Shown: positions 1 through 6,797 of the stretch, one piece after another
Numbering within the stretch: the first letter of the stretch is position 1
How the letters are laid out: each line of letters begins with the position of its first letter
Assembly: GCA_009780545.1 (NCBI GenBank)
Contig: WQZW01000009.1
Location: 1-13,920 of the forward strand
From: Treponema sp.
GTDB taxonomy: Bacteria > Spirochaetota > Spirochaetia > Treponematales > Breznakiellaceae
Reading direction: 5' to 3'
Length of the DNA: 13,920 bases
The notes under the pieces: model-generated
Databases searched by the model: none
What the model was told of the DNA's origin: nothing
What the model saw: the letters and a program-made list of their open reading frames with translations, nothing else
Position numbers and translations under genes: made by a program

Positions 1-304
1 CTTCTAACATAAGTAATTTAAGCGTATATAAGAGTGGATAAAAAGCACTATCTGTTTCATTGTTGGTGCCACTTTCGACCGATATAACCTTCATAAGAAA
101 CTCATTGCCCTGCTGGGTTTCACGTAAAGAATCAGGAGAAAATATCAAGCTATATTTACTATCATAAATCCATGTTCCCAGCAATTCCTGCGGAACTATT
201 CCCGTATACTCTTCTTCCGTATTGTTTGGGCAGGCGGTAACCGAAAATCCAATTGCCGCGACCACCGCGACAAGCACCGTAACTTTGAGCGCGTTCCTTT
301 TCAT
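1..304 (-). CDS. lipoprotein, N-terminal part; 3' end lies outside the window
   Basis: The open frame starts at ATG 302-304 and stays open to the left edge (about 101 codons visible). A strong ribosome binding site (GGAGG, + positions 310-314) lies 5 nt before the ATG. Residues 1-25 are a lipoprotein signal peptide: MKRN n-region, a Val/Ala-rich core and the lipobox Val-Thr-Ala-Cys, followed by Pro-Asn-Asn. The mature start is acidic (TEEEYTG), as in outer-surface lipoproteins. It then reads LLGTWIYDSKYSLIFSPDS, a G-x-W ... F-S-P-D pattern like small lipocalin-like 'threshold' domains. That resembles the start of the 128-aa lipoprotein at 10690-11076 (LVGKWRTDLVGLEFRSDG), but relationship is only a guess. 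The mature part is AT-rich (28-48% GC per 60-nt line) whereas the signal peptide part is about 55%, suggesting a body of different origin. Function unknown; surface-exposed or periplasmic anchoring is inferred from the signal peptide. Confidence 0.85.
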   Translation of the reverse strand, partial: MKRNALKVTVLVAVVAAIGFSVTACPNNTEEEYTGIVPQELLGTWIYDSKYSLIFSPDSLRETQQGNEFLMKVISVESGTNNETDSAFYPLLYTLKLLMLE

Positions 305-466
305 GGGAACCTCCGTTTTTTTGGATCGCCCGCGCCTTTGCGGGCAATCGCGGATTCTGAAATCCGAAAGATTACCCGCCCACAAGGGCAGGGATATACA
401 AAGACGGAACGAATCCCGCCGATACATCCGAAACGGGAAAATAATGAACTGAAAAATGATTTACGG

Positions 467-482
467 TGTCAGGTACTTGACA
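467..482. repeat. 16-nt palindrome with GTAC centre
   Basis: TGTCAGGTACTTGACA is self-complementary except for one G-T pair on each side of the axis. It overlaps a TTGACA string on the plus strand. It may be an operator or the end of a small repeat; nothing else in the window matches it. Confidence 0.4.
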
Positions 483-496
483 AAGAAGCGTTAGCC

Positions 497-510
497 CGCA
501 AAATTTTGCG
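497..510. repeat. perfect 14-nt palindrome followed by tandem 7-mers
   Basis: CGCAAAATTTTGCG is a perfect loop-less palindrome, followed at once by two copies of TGTTGCG (511-524). It lies within the long predicted leader of the left-edge lipoprotein gene. A protein-binding site is possible; function unknown. Confidence 0.4.
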
Positions 511-564
511 TGTTGCGTGTTGCGTCAAAGTTATGTTGGGACGGCTCATGCCAGCCATAGCTTA

Positions 565-593
565 AGTATGAACCGTTCGTTCAAAAAAGTCAA
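565..593 (-). promoter_or_regulatory. sigma70-type promoter reading toward the left-edge lipoprotein
   Basis: On the minus strand: -35 TTGACT (588-593), 17-bp spacer (571-587), -10 CATACT (565-570); predicted start near 558. The spacer contains a small dyad TGAAC-N5-GTTCA that could be an operator. The first good ribosome binding site downstream is that of the lipoprotein at 304, so the leader would be about 254 nt, unless a second promoter lies closer. Confidence 0.6.
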
Positions 594-670
594 TCCTCTT
601 TCCGAAAAAAAGACAAAACTATTTCGGCAGCCGCTTAGGGCTTTTCCCCGCAAAGCTCCCCGCAGAAGGA

Positions 671-1309
671 TCAGCCGTCCTCCAAAAAAACCTCTATCGC
701 CCTGCCGGAAAAGCCTTCCCTCCTCAGCACGTACTTCAGGGCCGGGTCGCCGGTGGAAGTTCCCCTGCGTTCCAGCTTTCGGACAAAGTTCGCAAGGAGC
801 AGGTCCTCGGCATCGTCGTCCAGCAGGGCTTCGACGGCCGAGGTCGCCGGGCCCCGGGCCACGCCCTTGCCGTAAAGCCCGGCCAACAGGCGCGCGGGAC
901 TCATCCCTTCCCTGGCAAGCCGGGCTTCCAGCCAAAACCGGCAATAGCGTTCGTCGTCCACGAGCCCGAGGTCGCAAAGCCGGGCAAGCACGGCCTTGAT
1001 GCCGGCCCTGCCATGCCCTCGCTGGGCCAGCTTGCGGTTAAGCCCGAAAACGCTCTGTTCGGCATAGGCAACCAGGTTCAGGGCGGCCTTTTCCACGGTA
1101 AGGCATTCGGCGGCAAAGAGCAGCGCCTCTTCCTCGCCCGGTTCGAGTTCCCGCCCGACGATGCAGTCCGGGGAATCGGGCCAGAAAAGGTTTTCGTCGA
1201 AAATGTCGGGGGAAAGATAACAGAGTCGGAACAGGAGGGAGGAACCGTCGGAAAGCCCGACATGGCGGATGTCGCTTTCCGCCCCAAAACCAAGCGAAAT
1301 TACGTTCAT
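671..1309 (-). CDS. recX: RecX family regulatory protein
   Basis: 212-aa protein. RecX proteins bind the RecA filament and modulate (usually inhibit) recombinase activity in the cytoplasm. The family core is visible from about residue 75: S-x-F-x-L-x-R-K-L-x-x-R-G, then LARLCDLGLVDDERYCRFWLEAR (residues 108-130, with the hallmark Leu-Val-Asp-Asp-Glu-Arg-Tyr), then a second three-helix unit (residues 139-165, LLAGLYGKGVARG) and a more degenerate third unit to the C terminus. The first ~70 residues are not recognisable RecX sequence, as in several spirochaete homologues. The ATG at 1307-1309 has no clear ribosome binding site (only a weak GGAT about 12 nt upstream), so expression may be low or rely on read-through from rpsI, which ends 95 nt upstream. 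An inverted repeat sits in that gap. Family assignment is firm; the start codon is less so. Confidence 0.85.
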   Translation of the reverse strand: MNVISLGFGAESDIRHVGLSDGSSLLFRLCYLSPDIFDENLFWPDSPDCIVGRELEPGEEEALLFAAECLTVEKAALNLVAYAEQSVFGLNRKLAQRGHGRAGIKAVLARLCDLGLVDDERYCRFWLEARLAREGMSPARLLAGLYGKGVARGPATSAVEALLDDDAEDLLLANFVRKLERRGTSTGDPALKYVLRREGFSGRAIEVFLEDG

Positions 1310-1325
1310 ACGAAAAAGCTATCCG

Positions 1326-1356
1326 GCCGAATTAAGGTCCGTCGCCCTAATTCGGC
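1326..1356 (-). terminator. hairpin between rpsI and recX, possible attenuator
   Basis: Perfect 9-bp arms GCCGAATTA (1326-1334) and TAATTCGGC (1348-1356) with a 13-nt loop that can pair two further G-C. On the minus strand it is followed after about 10 nt by GCTTTTT, just before the recX ATG. A second weak signal lies upstream: a 4-bp stem with triloop at 1374-1384 followed by TTTTT. Either could reduce read-through from the ribosomal genes into recX. No recX-specific promoter was obvious. Confidence 0.45.
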
Positions 1357-1404
1357 ACTCTCCAAAGGAAAAACGGTCGAACCGACAGGCCCGATTCCGC
1401 CCTT

Positions 1405-1797
1405 CTAGCGCTTGGAGAACTGGAACCGCCGTCTTGCGCCGCGCTGCCCGTACTTTTTCCGCTCGACCATACGCGAATCGCGGGTAAGGTAGCCGTTGCT
1501 CCTCATGCTCAGGTAGTTGGCCTCGTCAACCTGGCAAAGAGCGCGGGCAATACCGTGACGGCAGGCTCCTGCCTGACCGCTGATCCCGCCGCCGTAGACG
1601 TTGATCTTGATGTCGAACCTGCTCTCGCTGTCCGTTACCACCAAGGGCTGGCGGACCATCCCCGTATGCTCGCCCAGGGTAAAGTACTGGGTCAGCTCCC
1701 TGCCGTTGATCTCGATTTTGCCGTTCCCGTCCCGGATGTACACCCGTGCGACCGAGGTCTTCCTTCTGCCCGTGCCGATTCCAAGGTTCTTGATCAC
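1405..1797 (-). CDS. rpsI: 30S ribosomal protein S9
   Basis: 130 aa, the usual S9 length. S9 is a small-subunit protein whose C-terminal tail reaches the P-site tRNA. The family signature is present throughout: [12 protein letters not shown] near the N terminus (residues 8-19), [19 protein letters not shown] (residues 69-87), and a C-terminal end RRRFQFSKR with the conserved terminal Ser-Lys-Arg. The start is GTG (1795-1797), preceded by AAGGAG at 5 nt; that ribosome binding site overlaps the stop codon of rplM, leaving only 9 nt between the genes, so the two are translationally linked as in nearly all bacteria. Nothing unusual in length or key residues. Confidence 0.97.
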   Translation of the reverse strand: MIKNLGIGTGRRKTSVARVYIRDGNGKIEINGRELTQYFTLGEHTGMVRQPLVVTDSESRFDIKINVYGGGISGQAGACRHGIARALCQVDEANYLSMRSNGYLTRDSRMVERKKYGQRGARRRFQFSKR

Positions 1798-1806
1798 GAT
1801 AGCTCC

Positions 1807-2235
1807 TTACAACTCAATCAAGGTGGGATTTTGGGCCATGTGCGGATGGGTCGCGCCGGCGTACACCTTGGCATTCTTCGCCAAATGCCTTCCCAGGGGA
1901 CCCTTGGGCAGCATCCCCTTGATGGCAAGCTCGAGCGGGTGGGTCGGGTGCCGGGCGATCAGCTTCTCGAAGTTCATGCTCTTCAGCCCGCCCACGAAGC
2001 CGGAATGCCGGTAGTACATCTTCTGCTGGGCCTTCCGGCCGGTAACCAGCACCTTATCCGCATTGACGATCACCACATAGTCGCCCATCTCCTGATGGGG
2101 CGCAAAAATAGCCTTTTCCTTGCCCCGAACGATGGATGCGACCTTTGCCGCCACCCTGCCGAGTACCTTGCCCTCGGCATCGATCAGGAACCACTTCCGT
2201 TGGACCTCCGCCGGCTTTACAAACACTGTCTTCAT
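1807..2235 (-). CDS. rplM: 50S ribosomal protein L13
   Basis: 142 aa, exactly the typical L13 length. L13 is an early-assembly large-subunit protein. Recognisable family blocks are [20 protein letters not shown] (residues 14-33), [20 protein letters not shown] (residues 53-72), the [13 protein letters not shown] block (73-85) and [11 protein letters not shown] (107-117). The ATG at 2233-2235 is chosen over an in-frame upstream ATG (2286) because it gives the family N terminus ([15 protein letters not shown]) and has GGAAGG 7 nt upstream. It is first gene of the rplM-rpsI unit, probably with recX behind it, and has its own promoter about 80 nt upstream. Confidence 0.97.
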   Translation of the reverse strand: MKTVFVKPAEVQRKWFLIDAEGKVLGRVAAKVASIVRGKEKAIFAPHQEMGDYVVIVNADKVLVTGRKAQQKMYYRHSGFVGGLKSMNFEKLIARHPTHPLELAIKGMLPKGPLGRHLAKNAKVYAGATHPHMAQNPTLIEL

Positions 2236-2274
2236 CTTACAACCTTCCGTATTGTCTCGGTGAATCGCCGACCT

Positions 2275-2296
2275 CGGGGGAAGCATCGCATCCCCG
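2275..2296 (-). promoter_or_regulatory. GC hairpin in the rplM leader
   Basis: CGGGG (2275-2279) pairs with CCCCG (2292-2296), plus one G-T pair, around a 10-nt loop. It lies in the ~74-nt leader predicted from the promoter upstream. Some bacteria autoregulate L13 through a leader RNA; no known L13 leader motif was recognised here, so this is only a candidate. Confidence 0.25.
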
Positions 2297-2315
2297 TTCG
2301 ATCAACGGTTCCCTA

Positions 2316-2345
2316 AGCATGCTCAAAAAACGTCAAAAGAGTCAA
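2316..2345 (-). promoter_or_regulatory. promoter for rplM-rpsI(-recX)
   Basis: On the minus strand: -35 TTGACT (2340-2345), 18-bp spacer, -10 CATGCT (2316-2321); predicted start near 2309, giving a 74-nt leader. The -35 is identical to that at 588-593, and the -10 is one base from the CATACT used at two other promoters here. Confidence 0.5.
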
Positions 2346-2366
2346 GTCGGTTACCGGAAGCCAATT

Positions 2367-2395
2367 CCAAAATGCGGGGGAAGTCTCCCCCCCGC
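2367..2395 (-). terminator. probable terminator of the TPR-greA operon
   Basis: GCGGGGG (2374-2380) pairs with CCCCCGC (2389-2395) around an 8-nt loop. On the minus strand the stem is followed by ATTTTGG, a short U-tract. It lies between the palindrome array and the rplM promoter, so it would separate greA from the ribosomal genes. Confidence 0.5.
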
Positions 2396-2400
2396 TCCAG

Positions 2401-2600
2401 ATTTGCTACAATTACGGTCTGGAGTTTTGCGACGCAAAACTCCGAGGCCAATGCACCTACGGTGCATTGGCCCGCCCTTGGCACGTAGCAATTCTTACGC
2501 TCCCCCCTCTGCGGGGCCCTGCCCCGCAACGCCCCGCATTTACCGGGTAAAGATTTGCCCCGCAAACCGCCTGAGTCCAAGCCGTCGGCGACGGCTTGGA
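2401..2600. repeat. cluster of six perfect palindromes, all with 3-nt loops
   Basis: Six uninterrupted inverted repeats occur in 180 bp between greA and rplM. (1) 2421-2443, 10-bp arms, loop GAC. (2) 2446-2472, 12-bp arms, loop TAC. (3) 2511-2527, 7-bp arms, loop CCT. (4) 2539-2551, 5-bp arms, loop CGG. (5) 2554-2566, 5-bp arms, loop CCC. (6) 2576-2600, 11-bp arms, loop GGC. Pairs 1-2 and 4-5 are each separated by 2 nt. ATTTGCTAC (2401-2409) can also pair, with one mismatch, with GTAGCAATT (2485-2493), enclosing hairpins 1 and 2 in a three-way junction. Palindrome 6 begins 4 nt after the greA stop but lacks a U-tract, so a plain terminator does not explain it. It could be a REP/MITE-like intergenic repeat or a structured 3' RNA; neither is shown by this window alone. 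Confidence 0.75.
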
Positions 2601-2604
2601 CCGC

Positions 2605-5595
2605 CTAAAACGAAGCGGCCTTTATCCGTTCCACCAGGTAGGAAGCGTCCTTGCCGTCGCTGGTAAACTGGACACGGTCGCCCGAAACCTTGTTGATCAT
2701 CGCCTTCCCGAACGGTGCCTGGTAGGAGATGATGTTGTTGCCCGGATCGGACTCCCAAGGACCGAGTATCGTGAACTCCTCGACCTTGCCGTCCGCCTCG
2801 TTCTTCAGTACTACGAGCGTTCCGAACGAAACCCTTGATGTGTCGATCATCGCCGGATCGAATATCTTCGCCCGCTCGATGTCCTCCTTCAGGCGTTCGG
2901 CCATCGTGTTCAGCTGGGTCTGCTTCTCCTTGGCGGCGGCGTACTCGGCATTTTCCTTGAGGTCGCCGTGGATCTTCGCGTCCTCGATCTCCCTGGAGTT
3001 TGCCGGAATCTCCGTCTCCATGATCCGCAGAAGCTGCTTCTGCTTCTCCTCGAACCTGCCCTTGGTAACGGTGAGTCCCTGGGGCGCCTTCTTCTCGCTG
3101 CTTTCGGTGAACTTGAAGTCCGGAAACCTCGCTTGAACCCGGCCCCGGAGATTCAGCCTGTCCTGCGGATCGAGGTTCTTCAGGTCGCTGATGAAGGAGT
3201 AGATGCGGGTAACCACGTCCGGCCCGGAGTCGTCCACGAATTTGCCCAACGTGTCGTCCTTGAAGAGAATGGTATGGACCTGCCGGTTCAGCTTGCGGGC
3301 CTCGACCGTGTCTTTCTGGTTCTCGATGTCCCGGTGGGTGATGTCCAACAGGTGCAGCAGCACGACGATCTGCCGCTCGAAACTGACCTTCGCCGCCTCG
3401 TACCACCGCACCCTGTCCGCCGCCCTCGCCCGTGACCTTACCGTGGCCTCGCTGACCTCGGTTTCGGTTTCCGTTACGGCATTCAGCTTGGCCTTGGCTT
3501 CGGCGTACATCCGGTACAGCCAGATCACCGCTTCCCGGCGTTCCCGGTAGCGTTCGAAACAGTCGGCGGTCATCGCCGTCAGCTTGTCCTCGTTTTCCTT
3601 TTCCAGCTCCTCGACGATGCCGGCATCCAGCGTCCGGGGGAACAGTTGCACGTAGATGTCGGCCCATCCGTAGATGTTGCGTATCTGGCGGATGAGTTCC
3701 TTCCTTAAAGCGCCGTCCTTCAGGGCAGCATACATGGGGTACAGGCTGCCGATTCCCTTGAAGATGTCGGCAAAGTTGACAAGGACGGCCGCGGCAAACT
3801 GGGGATTGCTGTCGGAAACTTCCTTTATCTGGGACGGATACTTGCCGGAAAGCTCCTTAAGGAGGAGGCAGGCGGCAACGGAATACTCGCTTGAGGTATT
3901 CGCCGTCTTGAGGAACGAACCGAAGTACGCAAGCATTTCGGACAGGTACTCCAGGTCGTCCTCGGTATGGTCCTGGCCGGCGAAACTGCGGGCGATGGCG
4001 ACCCGGTGATAGAAGTTCCGTTCGGCCTTGAACTCGTTGTACAGCTTCTCGCAGATACTTATCGGGTGTTCCCGGACGGTAAACACGTCGATGTTGTCCG
4101 GGCTTACCCCGAAACTGGGGTCCGACTTGAGTATCTCCCGTGCCTTGCTGCTCCACGAGGTCCATTCCCGCTCGGAAAGCATGCTCGGGCAAAGCTCGGC
4201 CTTGATCCGCTTGAGATCGCAGGAATTCCCGAAGCTCCGTATCACCGTCTTCAGCGCCCAAACCCGGTCGTTCTTGATCCGCTCCAGAAGGTCCGCCTTC
4301 TTGCAGGTTACCCGCTGAACCCAGATATGCTCGTTGGAAAGGGTCTGCAGGGCCTCGACCGCCATCCGCAGCGACATCGCATGATCGCGCTTCTTCACGA
4401 AGTCGATCCTGATCTCGTCCCCTTCGATGGCGGCGATCTTCCCGACTCCCCAGGTTCGGTGGAAAACGTAGTTGCCCTTGTCGAAGGCGATGTGCTTCTC
4501 GAAGGTAGCGATCGCCTCATGGACGTTGCGGAAGCTTTGCGAAAGGTTGGAGATGCGGATGTAGTCCTCGAGATGGCTGTGGCCGGCGTACTTGCGACGG
4601 TAACACTCGACGATTTCCTTTCTCGCATGCTGGCTCTGCTCGTCGTACTGAAGGATCAGCTTGAGGACGTTCATCGCCGTGTTGAGGTTCTTTTCCTTAC
4701 GGGAGGCGTAGACGAGGTTAAGCAGGTCGATGGCCTTGCCCTCGCTGATGTTCTTGCCCACCTTTTTCTGGACATGGAGGAAGAACTCCAGCTCTTCCGG
4801 ACAGAACTCCAGGAGCTTTTCCCAGATATCCCGCACGTTGACGAAAATGCCCTTGTTGATGTAGCGGTGCAGGGCCTTTTTGTAGTACTCCACCGCCGCG
4901 TCGTTCTTGCCCAGCTTCTCGCAGTGTTCGGCCAGCAGCTTTGCCGAGTCGGCATCCTCGTAGTCGGCCTTGACCAGCCGTTCCCGAAAGGCATTGATGC
5001 CTTCCTCGTCGTTGTCGTTCTTGCAGCACTCGATCTGGGTACGCAGGGCGAACTTCGATTCGCCGTAGTCCAGAATCCGCCCGCAGAGGTACTTGACGAT
5101 GGCCCACTTGTGGTTGTCCACGAATATCCCGACCAGGCTGACCATGGCCCCGTCGTCGATGATCTGATGGGAAAGGGCCACCATTCCGGAGAGGTACAGC
5201 GCGATAATGCTGTTCTTGGAATGGGAAAGGTGTTCGTCGCAGGTCCGTTTTAGGGCATCCACGGCCTTGAACTGCCTGGCATCCTTCAGGATGGTGTCGA
5301 ATTCCTTGAACTGGGCCGTCGAATAGTTGCCCAAGGTCGCCCTTGTCCACTTTTCCTCGTTCAGCATGGCGCCCAGGTTTTTCAGCAGGCCCTGGGCCTC
5401 CTCGGACAGGCCCGCGATCTCGGCCGAGGCTGCGGCGGCATCCGTCGCACCTTCGCCGTCGGCTTCGGGGCTCCCCTCATCAGAAGCCACTTCATCCGAA
5501 AGCGGGGTTTTCTCAATTCCCGCCCCGGCAACCTCGGTCTCCGCACCGACCACGTCCTCATCTGGTTCCCCAGTCTGCATTCCAAGCTCTGACAT
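2605..5595 (-). CDS. greA: GreA-type transcript cleavage factor with large N-terminal helical-repeat extension
   Basis: 996 aa; classical GreA is about 158 aa. Residues ~840-996 are a complete GreA: an N-terminal coiled coil whose tip carries HGDLKENAEY (876-885), with Asp878 and Glu881 matching the acidic pair that chelates Mg2+ in the RNA polymerase secondary channel, then the FKBP-like C-terminal domain (VSFGTLVVL ... GDRVQF). GreA releases backtracked polymerase by stimulating transcript cleavage. Residues 1-60 are acidic and Ala/Gly-rich, probably disordered. Residues ~60-345 are helical TPR-like repeats (e.g. AAVEYYKKALHRYINKG at 233-249). Residues ~376-425 contain a GVGKI...IRIDFVKKRDHAMSL segment resembling the Tudor-like RNA-polymerase-binding fold of CarD/Mfd; that match is my inference. 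Giant GreA proteins are known from treponemes and chlamydiae. ATG 5593-5595 has GAGGAG 7 nt upstream, overlapping the stop of the TPR gene 10 nt away, so both form one operon. All cleavage residues are intact. Confidence 0.93.
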   Translation of the reverse strand: MSELGMQTGEPDEDVVGAETEVAGAGIEKTPLSDEVASDEGSPEADGEGATDAAAASAEIAGLSEEAQGLLKNLGAMLNEEKWTRATLGNYSTAQFKEFDTILKDARQFKAVDALKRTCDEHLSHSKNSIIALYLSGMVALSHQIIDDGAMVSLVGIFVDNHKWAIVKYLCGRILDYGESKFALRTQIECCKNDNDEEGINAFRERLVKADYEDADSAKLLAEHCEKLGKNDAAVEYYKKALHRYINKGIFVNVRDIWEKLLEFCPEELEFFLHVQKKVGKNISEGKAIDLLNLVYASRKEKNLNTAMNVLKLILQYDEQSQHARKEIVECYRRKYAGHSHLEDYIRISNLSQSFRNVHEAIATFEKHIAFDKGNYVFHRTWGVGKIAAIEGDEIRIDFVKKRDHAMSLRMAVEALQTLSNEHIWVQRVTCKKADLLERIKNDRVWALKTVIRSFGNSCDLKRIKAELCPSMLSEREWTSWSSKAREILKSDPSFGVSPDNIDVFTVREHPISICEKLYNEFKAERNFYHRVAIARSFAGQDHTEDDLEYLSEMLAYFGSFLKTANTSSEYSVAACLLLKELSGKYPSQIKEVSDSNPQFAAAVLVNFADIFKGIGSLYPMYAALKDGALRKELIRQIRNIYGWADIYVQLFPRTLDAGIVEELEKENEDKLTAMTADCFERYRERREAVIWLYRMYAEAKAKLNAVTETETEVSEATVRSRARAADRVRWYEAAKVSFERQIVVLLHLLDITHRDIENQKDTVEARKLNRQVHTILFKDDTLGKFVDDSGPDVVTRIYSFISDLKNLDPQDRLNLRGRVQARFPDFKFTESSEKKAPQGLTVTKGRFEEKQKQLLRIMETEIPANSREIEDAKIHGDLKENAEYAAAKEKQTQLNTMAERLKEDIERAKIFDPAMIDTSRVSFGTLVVLKNEADGKVEEFTILGPWESDPGNNIISYQAPFGKAMINKVSGDRVQFTSDGKDASYLVERIKAASF

Positions 5596-5605
5596 CGCTA
5601 ACTCC

Positions 5606-6610
5606 TCATTGCACGTACCGCTGGTAGATTTCCGGGTCGGTAACCCTGATCTTCATAAGGACCTCTTCCCGAAGGAGGACATCTTCCTTCCTGTTGTCGT
5701 AGTAATCGATCAGCCAAAAATATCGGTTGATCAGCCGCGGCCGCAGGACCGATGCCCTGCCCGGATTCCCCCGGCTTTCGGTTTCCATCGTATGGATCGA
5801 TTGCTTCAGCCTCCCGAACTCCACCGGCCGGAGCTCCCGCTGTATGGAGAACACACCCCACAGCTTCCCGTAAACCGGCATCCACTCCCTAAGCTCTTCC
5901 TCGGCATAGCCCTTTTCCCTGGCCAGCTTGTCCCGCAGGCGGATGATCAGCTCCGACTCCATCATCTGAAGGTTGACCTTTTCCGGGCTGATAAAAAACG
6001 CCTCGCGGAAAAGGGCCTTCGCCTTGCCGGTTTCGCCGAGCAGGGCGTTCACGTCGGCAAGCTCGGCAAGGGTTTCGCCGTCCTCCCGGCGGAACCGCGC
6101 GGCCTGTTCTATGTAGCGGAGGGCCTCCTCGTAAATGCCCACGCCCTTGTAACACCTGCCTACCAGGAGCAACAGTCCCGGATCATGCTGATTGGCCCCG
6201 TCCCCGAGCAGATCCCGAAAGCAGCGCAGGGCGGCGGAAAACACGAACCGCCGGATCAGGTACTGGCAGAGCTCGAAATTCTCGACCTGGGCTTCCGGCA
6301 ACGTCTGCAGGAACGAATAGTACTTCCGGAGCTTGGACAGGATGAACTCGCCCCTGTCGTACGGATCCCGGACGGTTTCGATGCGGGAGAGGTTGACCAG
6401 CCACCACTCCACCGACTTCAGGGCATGTTTGGCCTCGAGGTCCTGTTCGTCCAACGCCTGTTCCAGCAGGTCGGCGGCGGCCTTCAGTACCTCCAGGCAT
6501 CGACCGTCATCGCAAAGGTCTTCCCCCTGCTCGTCCGAGCCGACGACATCGAATGCCTTGAGTTGTCCATAGGCTTTCTGTATCAGCCCCTTCGTCTTTT
6601 CCCTGTCCAT
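5606..6610 (-). CDS. tetratricopeptide-repeat protein co-transcribed with greA
   Basis: 334 aa from ATG 6608-6610, with no signal peptide or membrane segment, so likely cytoplasmic. Two TPR-like helical pairs are visible: residues ~144-177 (LLLLVGRCYKGVGIYEEALR) and ~178-211 (LAELADVNALLGETGKAKAL ending in ISPEK). The flanks are also helical and rich in charged residues, ending with a Tyr/Asp/Arg-rich C terminus. TPRs bind partner proteins; no enzyme motif was seen. Its stop (TGA 5606-5608) lies inside the ribosome binding region of greA, so tight co-expression suggests it works with the TPR-bearing GreA or RNA polymerase; that is inference from context. The start is uncertain: only a weak GGGA precedes 6610, and an in-frame ATG at 6706 (32 residues longer) sits 28 nt after the predicted transcription start. 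I prefer 6610 because the extra residues look non-structural. Confidence 0.8.
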   Translation of the reverse strand: MDREKTKGLIQKAYGQLKAFDVVGSDEQGEDLCDDGRCLEVLKAAADLLEQALDEQDLEAKHALKSVEWWLVNLSRIETVRDPYDRGEFILSKLRKYYSFLQTLPEAQVENFELCQYLIRRFVFSAALRCFRDLLGDGANQHDPGLLLLVGRCYKGVGIYEEALRYIEQAARFRREDGETLAELADVNALLGETGKAKALFREAFFISPEKVNLQMMESELIIRLRDKLAREKGYAEEELREWMPVYGKLWGVFSIQRELRPVEFGRLKQSIHTMETESRGNPGRASVLRPRLINRYFWLIDYYDNRKEDVLLREEVLMKIRVTDPEIYQRYVQ

Positions 6611-6740
6611 TTTTCCCGGATTTGCCGCACGCGCCCATGAAACCGCAATCGCCCCGAAAACGGCTTCCCGTCGGCCGCAATCGGGCAACACGACTTGAAG
6701 CCCCATGACCCCAAGTCTACCATTTATTGGCTACGTTCAA

Positions 6741-6768
6741 ATTATAACATTTTTTCAAGGTTTGACAA
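6741..6768 (-). promoter_or_regulatory. promoter of the TPR-greA operon (extended -10)
   Basis: On the minus strand: -35 TTGTCA (6763-6768, 5 of 6 to consensus), 16-bp spacer, -10 TATAAT (6741-6746, perfect) with an upstream TGT giving an extended -10 TGTTATAAT. Predicted start near 6734. The -35 lies on the same bases as the rpe -35 on the other strand. Confidence 0.75.
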
Positions 6769-6790
6769 TAGTACCGGTTTGGGGCATACT
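6762..6790 (+). promoter_or_regulatory. rpe promoter; predicts a leaderless transcript
   Basis: -35 TTGACA (6762-6767, perfect), 17-bp spacer, -10 CATACT (6785-6790). The expected start is about 6797, i.e. one base before the rpe ATG at 6798. No ribosome binding site lies at the right distance upstream of that ATG, which fits leaderless translation. Confidence 0.7.
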
Positions 6791-6797
6791 CATCGGC

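Larger units (their letters stand above)
305..670. other. gene-free stretch between recX and the left-edge lipoprotein gene
   Basis: No convincing gene is present on either strand. Reading on the minus strand it holds: a T-rich run just after recX (604-611, weak stem only, so at best a poor terminator); a sigma70-type promoter at 565-593; two palindromes (467-482, 497-510) with a tandem TGTTGCG duplicated at 511-524; and three small GC hairpins in the presumed leader, namely GCCC-acaa-GGGC (378-389), CGGATT-ctga-AATCCG (351-366) and GCCCGC-gccttt-GCGGGC (328-345). The last ends 14 nt before the ribosome binding site of the lipoprotein gene. A 26-codon minus-strand frame from ATG 549 lacks a ribosome binding site and is not called. 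Confidence 0.6.

Noticed and set aside
470..549. 26-codon minus-strand frame right after the predicted start of the 565-593 promoter
   Set aside because: No ribosome binding site and unremarkable composition; the frame crosses both palindromes.
571..587. LexA-like dyad (GAAC...GTTC) in the promoter downstream of recX
   Set aside because: The half-site spacing is 5 rather than the 4 of the Gram-positive LexA box, and the promoter drives the lipoprotein, not recX.
2236..2310. Known L13 leader riboregulator
   Set aside because: Only a simple GC hairpin is visible and no described L13 leader motif could be matched by eye, so it is listed only as a weak candidate.
3967..6640. Long plus-strand open frames (about 430 codons each) opposite greA and the TPR gene
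   Set aside because: Mirror frames of clear genes, rich in low-complexity Leu/Val/Asp translation with no recognisable domain.
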